From: Poa pratensis
Taxonomy: Eukaryota > Streptophyta > Magnoliopsida > Poales > Poaceae
Direction: 5' to 3'
Length of the DNA: 64,000 nt
NCBI GenBank assembly: GCA_947311845.1
Contig: CAMZMU010000020.1
Coordinates: 42,375,665 to 42,439,664, forward strand
In this document: positions 34,378-45,500 of the stretch, one piece after another
How the letters are laid out: each line of letters opens with the position of its first letter
Numbering within the stretch: the stretch's first letter is position 1
Program-made: the position numbers and the translations under genes
The notes under the pieces: model-generated
What the model was told of the DNA's origin: nothing
What the model saw: only the letters and a program-made list of their open reading frames with translations
The model's database searches: none

Positions 34378-36328
34378 GCCGACTTGTTCATCTTGAAGTA
34401 GACATGGGGTGGCATCATCATCATCCTCCATGTTCATCTTCTCCATTTGAGGCATCGTCAGGTCGAAGAGTGGCGTCTCATCATCCATGGAACCTAGCAC
34501 ACAATGAGAAAACACACTAGAGGTAGAGGTTAAGTTATTAGAAATCGAAATGGCCTCACAAGACCTATCAACTACCTCTCTCAACTCTAGTGGTGTATCA
34601 CTCATTCCCTCAAAGTGAAAGCAACTCAAACTCACATATGGTGGAGGCACTCAACTCACTCTCACTCTCACTCAAGTGGGCTAAGTGGCTCTCATTCTCA
34701 CATGGGATTGGTACCATCTCATAACTCAAATACGTGAGGGTAGGCTCAATGTTCTCATCTCCATACGCCTCCAAGGTTGAAGGGAAACTCCCATGCTCAA
34801 CCTCCTCAACCATCATGCCTCCAAAGGTCAATGCCATAGTGTAGGCATCATCACTCGACTCCTTTGCGGAAGGGAAAATCCCATGCTCCGCTTCATCACT
34901 TGACTCCATTGCCGAAGGGAACATCCCATGCTCGGCATCATCATCACTTGACCCATTGTCAAAGGTGATAGCATTCTCCATGCTCGCCTCCTTGGTCGAA
35001 GAGAAAATCCCATGCTCGACCGTCTTCTCACCATCTTGGTCTCCATCTTGTTCACCAACTTTGCACTCCCACATCATGTGACCTCTTCTATTGCATAGTG
35101 GGCACAAGAGATTGGGACATTCTCGTGGATCATGGTCTTGGCCTTGCCAATTGTCACATAGAAGGTCTTCATTTTCCAATATGGGGGCCAATGTGGTGGT
35201 GGCACGCGGTGTATAAGTCATATCAAGAGAAGTGCTTGAGAAGGGCGCTAATGGTGTTGCGTCCTCACGTTTGTGACCATGTTTCTTCCGGCGTCGACGT
35301 ATTAATTTCTCGAAGAAGTTGTCGATGTCGGCCATGATCTCATCAAAGATAGGACTTGTAGCTCTCGTTGGCGCACTTGAAGTGGTAGCACTAGGGGACA
35401 CCATAGGATGCGCCTTTGTCGCCATCTTCTTGTCATGTCGACGTTGACGCTCTTGAACGGAGGGGTGTCGTCGAAAGTCATTCGGATGCTTCTCCTTATG
35501 TTGGCGACGGCGTGCTTGTTGCCTTGGCGACCTTTCCTTGGAGCTTCCACTAAAGCTTGGTGACATGATGTGGTTCACCTTGGCATCTTCCTTGTGGCGC
35601 CTTGATGAGCTAGATAAAGGACATAGGCTCTTGGCATACTTGTCCATGGCGTCCTTGACAATTTGGAGCTTGGCCTTATCGATGCACTTCTTGGGGTGCC
35701 GCCTTGTTGTCGACGTAGAGTGGCAAGGCTTGGCGCTCTTGGCGTTGTCCTTCTCATGGCACCTTCTTGAAGTTGATGGCGAATGGCGAAGCTTGGCACT
35801 CTTGGAAGTAGATGGAGCTCCATAAGATGAATGCATGGTGGTCTTCTTGTCGGAGCACCGTCTTGAGCTTGAACCATAGAAGTAGGTTGTGCCATGACGC
35901 TTGGTGGTGCCGCTCTTGAACATGGTGGTGATGGGGTTCTTCTCCTCTTGCATATGGTCGAAGTCGCCGCACATGCTACAAGAGTAGTAGTCGTAGACGT
36001 TCTCCACCATGTCATCGGAGTGGTAGTCGTGGGAGTGGCGCTCCACCATGTCGTTGGAGCTTGTGTAGTCGGAGTCGTGGTAGATTCGTATGTACTTGGA
36101 GTCGATACAACTTGATGAAGGTTGCTCCAAGTCTTGGTACCGATCCTTGTCGTGGTCGGAGTAGATGTAGCGGAAGTCTTGGTGATGATCCATCATGTCA
36201 TGGGGGTCATTGTCGGTGTAGTCGTAGTAGTCCCCCATGTCCTCAAAGTTTGAGGCATCATAGTCCATGTGACTCATCATGTAGTCCTCCTCATAGGCTC
36301 CATAGTTGCATTCGCTCTCCCTAGACAT
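34378..36328 (-). CDS. Gag-like protein of G1, long open frame with zinc knuckle pair
   Basis: The minus frame 36328-34610 is open for 572 codons from MSRESECNYGAYEEDY, the longest intact frame in the window; a second frame, 34650-34375, carries the continuation up to the G2 junction. Order: acidic Asp/Tyr-rich N-terminus, His/Ser/Arg-rich basic middle, TSPIFDEIMADIDNFFEKL, zinc knuckles, acidic EHGxFPS repeats (four). The first knuckle reads CDNWQGQDHDPREC, so its second Cys is replaced by Trp; the second, CPLCNRRGHMMWEC, is intact. The protein is highly charged and probably disordered apart from the knuckles. A Gag-like role in packaging is inference. The C-terminal Cys-motif region is absent because G2 replaced it. 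Confidence 0.7.
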
Positions 36329-37747
36329 GTCAACTCACAAGACAAGTGTATATATGTGGAGTGGAAAGGAACTAGAACACAACCTCTCACCTTGTAGATA
36401 GTATTGGACGTCGTGGACAACCAAGGGAAACGATCACAAAGTAAAATGCTTGTGTTCAAGTATCCAAAGCAAACTCCAAAACACACACGGCTTAAAAGTT
36501 GGTAGGAAGGTATGGTAGGTGGAAAGCAAAGTGAACCAACCGGAAACCAAGATATTGTCAAAGCAAGTAGAGAACCACGATGATCACAAAGCAAATATAA
36601 GTCAATCTCAAAAGATAGGAATGTAGTTCAAGGAAACACACGCGCGGAGAGATAAATGGGACTTATGCAACCAAGAAGTGAGCTAAAGAACCATAGGATC
36701 CTAGCGAAGACTATAAGCTCGTGTTGCACAAGTACAAGGAGAGCTACTAGCTCGATTGCAATTTATTTGGTGGGCTACAAGATTTGCACAAAATGTACCA
36801 CCTACAAGATGTTCATCGAGCTTGCGCGCTTCCTATAAGAGATATGGCAAGTGGTGTTTCTTCTTTCTTTCTTTTGTTTTGGCACTTTTTGCTTCTTTTC
36901 TCTTTTGAGTCTTTTCTCTTTTGACTCTTTTCTATTTTACACACCCACTTCTTTTTTATGCCAACACAAGATGTATGATATATGAACTAGCGCACAACTT
37001 ATGCTCGGAAACTACACGGTGAAAATGTGCATAGCCCAAGCAATCATCAAGAGCTAGCCTCAATAGGACATGGTAATCGCAAAGATATAGTTTGGCTATC
37101 AACAGAATGGCAAGGGGTAAAGGTTGGCGATGTTATACCCTTCGTCGATGTTCTTCACCCTTTGTTGTAGAAGTGTCGTGCTTGCCCACGAATTTTGGTG
37201 GTGGTGGATGATGGATCTTCCGCAATGGTGACGAAGGCCATGATCGTAGATTCGAAACGAGCCGAAGAACACCAAAACCGGGGTCCAGAATCAAAAGATA
37301 TGGCCAAAACAATTTTCTGAAATTTCAGTTTTTCTGACGGTACCGCTGGGAGGGGCGGTAGTACCGCAGGAGTTATCGCTGGGAGCAACAGAAAGCGATT
37401 TTTGGAGGTACCGCTGGCGGTAGTGCTGGTAGGGCGGTAGTACCGCTACGGGACGCAGATTTTTGCCCGAGAACGCGATTTTTCGCGATTTTGGCGGAAA
37501 AACGACCCGAAAATGGCCAAATCGGAGGGGAAAAGATGGGATTAGGCTATGGGAACGCAAGGGAAGCAAGATCAACTAGTATAGCAATAGATCCATGGAT
37601 CAAAACTTGCAAAAACGCACAAGATTCACAGATTGATCCAAAAGCAATTTGGGGCTATTTTTGGTGGAAATTTTCGAATTTCTCAAAATCAAAGAAAAAT
37701 TTGGTGGATTTTGGGGTGGAAACACAAGTCAAATCCGTGGCAACCAT
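36329..37747 (-). other. Untranslated leader of G1
   Basis: About 1.4 kb, closely similar to the G2 leader: T/C-rich run at about 36855-36930, the same shared blocks, and a palindrome cluster at about 37338-37450. No gene is supported. Confidence 0.75.
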
Positions 37748-37759
37748 GCTCTGATACCA
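37748..37759 (-). other. Primer binding site of G1
   Basis: GCTCTGATACCA on plus, complementary to TGGTATCAGAGC (initiator Met-tRNA), two bases from the LTR at 37762. Confidence 0.92.
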
Positions 37760-37761
37760 TA

Positions 37762-38814
37762 TGATGAGGATAAGGGACCTCTAGGGTGGCCCGATCTTCA
37801 CGGATTGACGGAGGATGTGGACGAACGCACGCAAGAACACGACGAACATGAGGAAGAACACCAAGAACACAAGAACACACACAAGATACAAGAACCGTTT
37901 CCCTTACCGGTCGGTCCAACCGGCCCAATAGAACCCACACGAAGGTGGGAGATCGGCAAGTAGATACAAGAAGGGATCTTGGATGGTTGTTTCTCTAACG
38001 GTGAACCGAACCGATCCAATAAAGTCACCCGAGGATGAAAGATTGGCAAGTAGTCAAACTACAAGTAGAGGTCTTGAATCCACGAAGGGATCTTCTCCAC
38101 TAGGGGAGGAACCATCCCCACAAGGGGAGGAAGGAGACCTTTGAGAAGAAGGAGTCTAGCTCTACTCTAATCTCAAAACATAGTCTATCTAGATCTGAAG
38201 GGGTAGGTGCCTTTATATAGGGTTGACCCAAAGGGGTAGGTGGGAAGGGATAAGGGCATCCAACCCGAGCTGGCTCCCGCCGCAGCGGTAGTACCGCTGC
38301 GGGGCGGTAGTACCGATTGGTCCAGCGGTAGTTCCGCTGGAGCGGGTCTTCGAAGCTTCCTCTGATCATGTCGTGGCGGTAGTACCGCTGGGTCCAGCGG
38401 TAGTACCGCTGCGTGGCGGTAGTACCGCTGCGCTTCCGCCGGAGGTACCGGCTTGAGCAACAGAGACCCGATTCCGGCGGTAGCGACGGCGGTGGTACCG
38501 CTGCCTGGATCTGCTGGGGCGGTAGTACCGCGACCTCTGGCGGTAGTACCGCTGCCTGGGGCTGCTTGCTCCTCTTCCTTCTTCTCTTCCAAGCCTCCGT
38601 CTTGTCGGACTCCATTCCTCGTGCGCCTTGGCCATCTTCCCGTGGAGTCGTACTCGTCATGACTAGCAATACAAAGTGACAATGGTCAAGTAGTATAGCA
38701 TTCCAAAGTGTCATATCGAGGTTCACATAGAGGAAGGAGTTCACCTTTGATGTCCATGGTGACTTGTGGAGTGTTGGAGTACTTGACATGGTGATGGTCG
38801 TATGTCGGGCTACA
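37762..38814 (-). repeat. LTR of G1 (5' copy)
   Basis: Starts TGATGAGGATAAGGG and ends GGGCTACATC with the final base or bases lost at the junction with the C LTR. Palindromes at about 38283-38555; reversed TATA (TTTATATA) at about 38212-38219. On the minus strand the first 200 bp read MSSTPTLHKSPWTSKVNSFL, the LTR-coded tail. Confidence 0.9.
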
Positions 38815-39532
38815 TCCTGTACCTCCTTATTCCCAATGGAACAGCAGATAACACGCAGATTTTGCAAGCAGTAACAATACTTCAAGATGAATGCTTCTCG
38901 CAGTTCAACAAGAGGTTCTAGGGTTTTTGGTTTATCGTAGTCTGACCTAGTAACTCGCAGCAATATGGTTTATATGGGGGAGGGGTGCGGCCAGCAGCCA
39001 GGGAGCCCTCCCACCTAGCCCAACTCAGATTGGGTCCAACCTAACTGGATACAAACCGACCCAATTGGGTTCGGCCTAAAAAGGGACACGCAGGTCCAAG
39101 TCCGAGGGTGACTAGGACTCCTCCTTGGCGCCACCAACAGGGGGTTGTACGCCTCCTTGTTGCATCTCCACTTGTGCTCCTGCCTCCCTCTCCTCCCTCA
39201 AGCACTTGTGGTGTTTGTTCTGAAATTTATCCTCCATTAAATTCTGGTTGTTCTTCATGTGATCCTCCATGTACTCCATGCCTTGCAGCTCCTCTCCTCC
39301 ATGAATGCTTGTGTTATCAATAACCCTGATCATACATAAATGCATAGATTTAGGTAGTATAAAATTCTCAAAATTACAAACATCATATTCTAATAAGAGT
39401 GAGTTCACCTGCTGTTCTAATAACTTGGTTCTTGATCTTGTCATTGGTCCAATACTCAATTCATTTGGTTTATCTTGAACAGCAACATCTTCAATTGGAG
39501 AAAGTGTATAAGAGCTAGGGATGTCCTCATCA
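38815..39532 (-). repeat. 5' LTR of element C, inner part
   Basis: Continues the C LTR from CCTGTACCTCC (equivalent to about 19751) to GATGTCCTCATCA, followed by the GCCTT duplication and satellite. It carries the same antisense coding-like frame (39459-39112, MTRSRTKLLEQQVNSLL) as the 3' copy. Confidence 0.93.
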
Positions 39533-42500
39533 GCCTTCTAAGAGTATACGGACCCTCCTTACGTCATCTGACCCACGTGCACCCCTCTGAGCCATCTAGG
39601 AGTATCAGTAGCACTTTTAGGTCATCCTAAAGCACGTGCGACAATCCAAGCCATATGGACCCCCGTGGACTCCTCCTAGCCATCTAGGAGTATACGGACA
39701 CTCCTTACGTCATCTGACCCACGTGCACCCCTCCCAGCCATTTAGGAGTATCAGTAGCACTTTTAGGTCATCGTAAAACACGTGCGACAATCCTAGCCAT
39801 GTGGACCCCGCGGACCCCTCCCAGCCATCTAGGAGTATCAGTAGCACTTTTAGGTCATCCTAAAGCACGTGCGACAATCCTAGACGTGTGGACCCCCGTG
39901 GACCCTTCCTAGCCATCTAGGAGTATACGGACCCTCATTACATCATCTGACCCACATGCACCCCTCCCAGCCATCTAGGAGTATCAGTAGCACTTTTAGG
40001 TCTTCATAAAGCACGTGCGACAATCCTAGCCATATGGACCCCCGTGGACCCCTCCTAACCATCTAGGAGTATACGGACCCTCCTTAAGTCATCTGACCCA
40101 CGTGCACCCTCCCAGCCATCTAGGAGTATCAGTAGCACTTTTAGGTCTTCATAAAGCACGTGCGACAATCCTAGCCATATGGAACCCCTTGGACCCCTCC
40201 TAGCCATCTAGGAGTATACGGACCCTCCTTAAGTCATCTGACCCACGTGCACCCCTCCCAGCCATCTAGGAGTATCCGTAGACTTTTAGGTCATCCTAAA
40301 GTACGTGCGGCAATCCTAGCCGTGTGGACCCCCGTGGACCCTTCCTAGACATCTAGGAGTATACAGACCCTCATTACATCATCTGAACCACATGCACCCC
40401 TCCCAGCCATCTCGGTGTCTCAGTAGCACTTTCAGGTCGTCATAAAGCACGTGCGACAATCCTATCCATATGGACCCCGTGGACCCCTCCTAACCATCAA
40501 GGAGTATACGGACCCCCTTACATCATCTGACCCACATGCACCCCTCCCAGCCATCTAGGAGTATCAGTAGCACTTTTAGGTCTTCATAAAGCACGTGCGA
40601 CAATCCTAGCCATATGGAACCCCTTGGACCCCTCCTAGCCATCTAGGAGTATACGGACCCTCCTTAAGTCATCTGACCCACGTGCACCCCTCCCAGCCAT
40701 CTAGGAGTATCCGTAGACTTTTAGGTCATCCTAAAGTACGTGCGGCAATCCTAGCCGTGTGGACCCCCGTGGACCCTTCCTAGACATCTAGGAGTATACA
40801 GACCCTCATTACATCATCTGAACCACATGCACCCCTCCCAGCCATCTCGGTGTCTCAGTAGCACTTTCAGGTCGTCATAAAGCACGTGCGACAATCCTAT
40901 CCATATGGACCCCCGTGGACCCCTCCTAACCATCAAGGAGTATACGGACCCCCTTACATCATCTGACCCACGTGCACCCCTCCCAGCCATTTAGGAGTAT
41001 CAGTAGCACTTTTAGGTCATCCTAAAGCACGTGCGACAATCCTAGCCATCTGGACCCCCGCGGACCCCTCCTAGCCATCTAGGAGTATACGGACCCTCCT
41101 TACATCATCTGACCCACGTGCACCCCTCCCAGCCATTTAGGAGTATCCGTAGCACTTTTAGGTCATCCTAAAGCACGTGCGACAATCCTAGACGTGTGGA
41201 CCCCCGTGGACCCTTCCTAGCCATCTAGGAGTATACGGACCCTCATTACATCATCTGACCCACATGCACCCCTCCCAGCCATCTAGGAGTATCAGTAGCA
41301 CTTTTAGGTCTTCATAAAGCACGTGCGACAATCCTAGCCATATGGACCCCGTGGACCCCTCCTAACCATCTAGGAGTATACGGACCCTCCTTAAGTCATC
41401 TGACCCGCGTGCACCCTCCCAGCCATCTAGGAGTATGAGTAGCACTATTAGGTAATCCTAAAGAACGTGCGACAATCCTATCCATCTGGACCCCCGTGGA
41501 CCCTTCCTAGCTTTCTAAGAGTATACGGACCCTCCTTACATCATCTGACCCACGTGCACCCCTCCCAGCCATTTAGGAGTATCAGTAGCACTTTTGGGTG
41601 ATCATAAAGCACGTGCGACAATCCTAGCCGTGTGGAACCCCTTGGACCCCTCCTAGCCATCTCGGAGTCTCAGTAGCACTTTTAGGTCGTCATAAAGCAC
41701 GTGCGACAATCCTATCCATATGGACCCCCGTGGACCCCTCCTAACCATCAAGGAGTATACAGACCCCCTTACGTCATCTGACCCACGTGCACCCCTCCCA
41801 GCCATCTAGGAGTATCAATAACACTTTTAGGTAATGCTAAAACACGTGCGACAATCCTAGCCATCTGGACCCCGTGGACCCTCCTAGCCATCTAGGAGTA
41901 TACGGACCCTCCTTAAGTCATCTGACCCACGTGCACCCCTCCCAGCCATCTAGGAGTATCCGTAGACTTTTAGGTCATCCTAAAGTACGTGCGGCAATCC
42001 TAGCCGTGTGGACCCCCGTGGACCCTTCCTAGACATCTAGGAGTATACGGACCCTCATTACATCATCTGACCCACATGCACCCCTCCCAGCCGTCTCGGA
42101 GTCTCAGTAGGACTTTGAGGTCGTCATAAAGCACGTGCGACAATCCTATCCATATGGACCCCGTGGACCCCTCCTAACCATCAAGGAGTATACGGACCCC
42201 CTTACGTCATCTGACCCACGTGCACCCTCCCAGCCATTTAGGAGTATCAGTAGCACTTTTAGGTCATCCTAAAGCACGTGTGACAATCCTAGCCATCTGG
42301 ACCCCGCGGACCCTCCTAGCCATCTAGGATTATACGGACCCTCCTTACATCATCTGACCCACGTGCACCCCTTCCAGCCATCTAGGAGTATCCGTAGCAC
42401 TTTTATGTCATCCTAAAGCACGTGCGACAATCCTAGACGTGTGGACCCCCGTGGACCATTCCTAGCCATCTAGGAGTATACGGACCCTCCTTACATCATC

Positions 42501-45500
42501 TGACCCACATGCACCCCTCCCAGCCATCTAGGAGTATCAGTAGCACTTTTAGGTCTTCATAAAGCACGTGCGACAATCCTAGCCATATGGAACCCCTTGG
42601 ACCCCTCCTAGCCATCTAGGAGTATACGGACCCTCCTTAAGTCATCTGACCCACGTGCACCCCTCCCAGCCATCTAGGAGTATCCGTAGACTTTTAGGTC
42701 ATCCTAAAGTACGTGCGGCAATCCTAGCCGTGTGGACCCCCGTGGACCCTTCCTAGACATCTAGGAGTATACAGACCCTCATTACATCATCTGAACCACA
42801 TGCACCCCTCCCAGCCATCTCGGTGTCTCAGTAGCACTTTCAGGTCGTCATAAAGCACGTGCGACAATCCTATCCATATGGACCCCCGTGGACCCCTCCT
42901 AACCATCAAGGAGTATACGGACCCCCTTACATCATCTGACCCACATGCACCCCTCCCAGCCATCTAGGAGTATCAGTAGCACTTTTAGGTCTTCATAAAG
43001 CACGTGCGACAATCCTAGCCATATGGAACCCCTTGGACCCCTCCTAGCCATCTAGGAGTATACGGACCCTCCTTAAGTCATCTGACCCACGTGCCCCTCC
43101 CAGCCATCTAGGAGTATCCGTAGACTTTTAGGTCATCCTAAAGTACGTGCGGCAATCCTAGCCGTGTGGACCCCCGTGGACCCTTCCTAGACATCTAGGA
43201 GTATACAGACCCTCATTACATCATCTGAACCACATGCACCCCTCCCAGCCATCTCGGTGTCTCAGTAGCACTTTCAGGTCGTCATAAAGCACGTGCGACA
43301 ATCCTATCCATATGGACCCCGTGGACCCCTCCTAACCATCAAGGAGTATACGGACCCCCTTACATCATCTGACCCACGTGCACCCCTCCCAGCCATTTAG
43401 GAGTATCAGTAGCACTTTTAGGTCATCCTAAAGCACGTGCGACAATCCTAGCCATCTAGACCCCCGCGGACCCCTCCTAGCCATCTAGGAGTATACGGAC
43501 CCTCCTTACATCATCTGACCCACGTGCACCCCTCCCAGCCATTTAGGAGTATCCGTAGCACTTTTAGGTCATCCTAAAGCACGTGCGACAATCCTAGACG
43601 TGTGGACCCCCGTGGACCCTTCCTAGCCATCTAGGAGTATACGGACCCTCATTACATCATCTGACCCACATGCACCCCTCCCAGCCATCTAGGAGTATCA
43701 GTAGCACTTTTAGGTCTTCATAAAGCACGTGCGACAATCCTAGCCATATGGACCCCCGTGGACCCCTCCTAACCATCTAGGAGTATACGGACCCTCCTTA
43801 AGTCATCTGACCCGCGTGCACCCTCCCAGCCATCTAGGAGTATGAGTAGCACTATTAGGTAATCCTAAAGAACGTGCGACAATCCTATCCATCTGGACCC
43901 CCGTGGACCCTTCCTAGCTTTCTAAGAGTATACGGACCCTCCTTACATCATCTGACCCACGTGCACCCCTCCCAGCCATTTAGGAGTATCAGTAGCACTT
44001 TTGGGTGATCATAAAGCACGTGCGACAATCCTAGCCGTGTGGAACCCCTTGGACCCCTCCTAGCCATCTAGGAGTATCAGTAGCACTTTTAGGTCTTCAT
44101 AAAGCACGTGCGACAATCCTAGCCATATGGAACCCCTTGGACCCCTCCTAGCCATCTAGGAGTATACGGACCCTCCTTAAGTCATCTGACCCGCGTGCAC
44201 CCTCCCAGCCATCTAGGAGTATGAGTAGCACTTTTAGGTAATCCTAAAGCACGTGCGACAATCCTATCCATCTGGACCCCCGTGGACCCTTCCTAGCCTT
44301 CTAAGGGTATACGGACCCACCTTACGTCATCTGACCCACGTACACCCTCTGAGCCATCTAGGAGTATCAGTAGCACTTTCAGGTCATCCTAAAGCACGTG
44401 CGACAATCCTAGCCATCTGGACCCCCGCGGACCCCTCCTAGCCATCTAGGAGTATATGGACCCTCCTTACGTCATCTGACCCACATGCACCCCTCCCAGC
44501 CATCTCGGAGTCTCAGTAGCACTTTTAGGTCGTCATAAAGCACGTGCGACAATTCTATCCATATGGACCCCCGTGGACCCCTCCTAACCATCAAGGAGTA
44601 TACGGACCCCCTTACGTCATCTGACCCACGTGCACCCCTCCCAGCCAACTAGGAGTATCAATAACACTTTTAGGTAATCCTAAAGCACGTGCGACAATCC
44701 TAGCCATCTGGACCTCCGTGGACCCTCCTAGCCATCTAGGAGTATACGGACCCTCCTTAAGTCACCTGACCCACGTGCACCCCTCCCAGCCATCTAGGAG
44801 TATCCGTAGACTTTTAGGTCATCCTAAAGTACGTGCGGCAATCCTAGCCGTGTGGACCCCTGTGGACCCTTCCTCGACATCTAGGAGTATACGGACCCTC
44901 ATTACATCATCTGACCCACATGCACCCCTCCCAGCCGTCTCGGAGTCTCAGTAGCACTTTTAGGTCGTCATAAAGCACGTGCGACAATCCTATCCATATG
45001 GACCCCCGTGGACCCCTCCTAACCATCAAGGAGTATACGGACCCCCTTACATCATCTGACCCACGTGCACCCCTCCCAGCCATTTAGGAGTATCAGTAGC
45101 ACTTTTAGGTCATCCTAAAGCACTTGCGACAATCCTAGCCATCTGGACCCCCGCGGACCCCTCCTAGCCATCTAGGAGTATACGGACCCTCCTTACATCA
45201 TTTGACCCACGTGCACCCCTCCCTGCCATCTAGGAGTATCCGTAGCACTTTTAGGTCATCCTAAAGCACGTGCGACAATCCTAGACGTGTGTACCCCCGT
45301 GGACCCTTCCTAGCCATCTAGGAGTATACGGACCCTCATTACATCATCTGACCCACATGCACCCCTCCCAGCCATCTAGGAGTATCAGTAGCACTTTTAG
45401 GTCTTCATAAAGCACGTGCGACAATCCTAGCCATATGGACCCCCGTGGACCCCTCCTAACCATCTAGGAGTATACGGACCCTCCTTAAGTCATCTGACCC

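Larger units (their letters stand above)
25433..38814 (-). mobile_element. Element G1: non-autonomous gypsy element nested in the 5' LTR of C, itself filled by G2
   Basis: The outer LTRs (25433-26424 and 37762-38814) both begin TGATGAGGATAAGGGACCTC and are the most similar pair among the five related LTRs, so they belong together. There is no clean target duplication: relative to the intact C LTR, 37 bp equivalent to 19714-19750 are gone, and the last base or bases of the right LTR are missing. Internally it retains the N-terminal half of the gag-like gene and the leader. The remainder was replaced when G2 was acquired. Confidence 0.8.
19569..39532 (-). mobile_element. Element C: gypsy (CRM-like) retrotransposon, split by nested insertions
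   Basis: On the plus strand it runs from TGATAAGGGGTGTCCC (3' LTR outer end) to GATGTCCTCATCA (5' LTR start). The flanks are GCCTT at 19564-19568 and GCCTT at 39533-39537, a perfect duplication of the satellite variant CTAGCCTTCTAAGAG. Without the 13.4-kb insert (25433-38814) the element is about 6.6 kb, shorter than B mainly because most of the leader is missing. Protein sequence is close to B (same zinc knuckle, RT, IN motifs) but LTRs differ, so it is a sister family. Many frameshifts make it defective. Confidence 0.95.
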
